A stretch of 7,915 bases of DNA, taken from Saprospiraceae bacterium (GTDB lineage Bacteria; Bacteroidota; Bacteroidia; Chitinophagales; Saprospiraceae). Of this stretch, positions 7,498 to 7,915 are shown in pieces. Position 1 is the stretch's first letter. Each line of letters opens with the position of its first letter. Under the pieces are notes generated by a model. That model was not told where the DNA came from, searched no databases, and saw nothing but the letters and a program-made list of their open reading frames with translations. Where the stretch lies: assembly GCA_020436955.1 (NCBI GenBank), contig JAGQWW010000111.1, positions 1-7,915 of the forward strand. The letters run 5' to 3'. The translations under genes and the position numbers were made by a program.

Positions 7498-7505
7498 TAC
7501 TTTTG
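7498..7505 (+). promoter_or_regulatory. Candidate -7 box for hppA
   Basis: TACTTTTG, followed by C, matches TAnnTTTG. It lies 28 bases after the mnmG terminator and 92 bases before the hppA ATG, so hppA probably has its own promoter and a leader of about 85 bases. No TTTG is seen at the expected -33 distance. Confidence 0.5.
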
Positions 7506-7527
7506 CGCTGCTACAGCGAGATGTGGG

Positions 7528-7552
7528 AAGCATGGCTAAAAAAGTCATGCTT
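7528..7552 (+). other. 10-bp hairpin in the presumed hppA leader
   Basis: AAGCATGGCT (7528-7537) pairs with AGTCATGCTT (7543-7552) through ten consecutive base pairs, one of them G-U, around an AAAAA loop. It falls 45 bases upstream of the hppA start and downstream of the candidate promoter. The bases after it (TCTTGTG) are not a T tract, so a standard terminator is unlikely. A role in mRNA stability or translation control is possible but unproven. A second short hairpin, CGCTG/CAGCG (7506-7518), overlaps the expected transcription start. Confidence 0.55.
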
Positions 7553-7597
7553 TCTTGTGTAGTTATACATTCAATCAATTTTAAATGAGTAACAATT

Positions 7598-7915
7598 ATG
7601 AGTAGTACTACTATTATTTCCATTATTCCAGTTCTGGGAGTGGTGGGACTATTGTACACCTTTTGGAAATCTTCCTGGGTAAGCAAACAGGAAGTGGGTA
7701 CCGAAAAAATGGGAAGAATCGCCCAAAATATTTCTGATGGTGCCATGGCTTTCCTAAAGGCCGAATACAAAGTGTTGGCCATTTTCGTAGTTGCAGTTGC
7801 TATCCTTTTGGGCATCAGCGGAACCGCTGAAAACTCTTCACCCTTGGTAGCTGTATCCTTTATCCTGGGAGCTATCTGTTCTGCTTTGGCAGGATTTATC
7901 GGAATGAAAGTAGCT
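7598..7915 (+). CDS. hppA: Membrane-bound ion-translocating pyrophosphatase, N-terminal part
   Basis: The first 106 codons are present and the frame is open at the window edge. The family couples hydrolysis of pyrophosphate to pumping of H+ or Na+ across the membrane. Residues 5-22 form the first membrane helix. VGTEKMGRIAQNISDGAMAFLKAEYKVL (33-60) is the highly typical first cytoplasmic loop, followed by helices at about 61-75 and 83-102 and the family-typical GFIGMKVA (99-106). Full-length members are usually about 700 residues or more, so most of the protein, including the pyrophosphate-binding acidic motifs and the residues that distinguish Na+ from H+ pumps and K+-dependent from K+-independent types, is outside. 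The start is the ATG at 7598; an ATG at 7585 meets a stop within seven codons. The gene stands alone after the mnmG terminator. Confidence 0.95.
   Translation, partial: MSSTTIISIIPVLGVVGLLYTFWKSSWVSKQEVGTEKMGRIAQNISDGAMAFLKAEYKVLAIFVVAVAILLGISGTAENSSPLVAVSFILGAICSALAGFIGMKVA

Noticed and set aside
7364..7597. Possible small gene or riboswitch in the mnmG-hppA spacer.
   Set aside because: The frames are short and broken, and apart from the terminator, the promoter-like box and two simple hairpins I see no match to a known riboswitch architecture.
7492..7815. A minus-strand frame across the hppA leader and start.
   Set aside because: It covers the complement of the well-conserved pyrophosphatase N-terminus and ends in the intergenic spacer; no family resemblance.

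Overview
The window looks like an ordinary chromosomal segment of a Bacteroidota bacterium. Three things point there: protein sequence style (MnmG, RlmD and the RDD protein resemble Chitinophagia/Saprospiria-type homologues), TAnnTTTG-type promoter boxes, and weak or absent Shine-Dalgarno sequences. The exact family cannot be fixed from this sequence alone. No CRISPR array, insertion sequence, phage gene, tRNA or rRNA was seen.

Left part (1-5334, minus strand). Six genes run in the same direction with gaps of only 5-40 bases, which suggests one operon read from about 5350 towards 1. In transcription order they are an RDD-family membrane protein; an RlmD/TrmA-type 23S rRNA uracil-C5 methyltransferase; a small conserved protein of unknown function; a large soluble hybrid histidine kinase (REC-PAS-PAS-HisKA-HATPase-REC); a stand-alone Hpt phosphotransfer protein; and the first 24 codons of a response regulator cut by the window edge. 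The last three genes are the parts of a multistep phosphorelay: kinase His398, to receiver Asp689, to Hpt His60, to the downstream regulator. The visible start of that regulator appears to lack the acidic pair normally needed for Mg2+ binding and phosphorylation.

Middle (5335-5497). This is a 163-base divergent intergenic region with promoter-like boxes in both directions.

Right part (5498-7915, plus strand). It holds mnmG (gidA), the FAD-dependent tRNA wobble-uridine modification enzyme, complete at 621 residues. A clear intrinsic terminator follows, then a spacer with a TAnnTTTG box and a 10-bp hairpin in the presumed leader, then the first 106 codons of a membrane-bound ion-pumping pyrophosphatase (hppA).

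Most of the content is housekeeping (two RNA-modification enzymes and an ion pump) beside a signalling cassette. I see no strong case for a new biological system. The points most worth a second look are the atypical receiver at the left edge, the phosphorelay whose output is outside the window, the small unknown gene, and the hppA leader hairpin.
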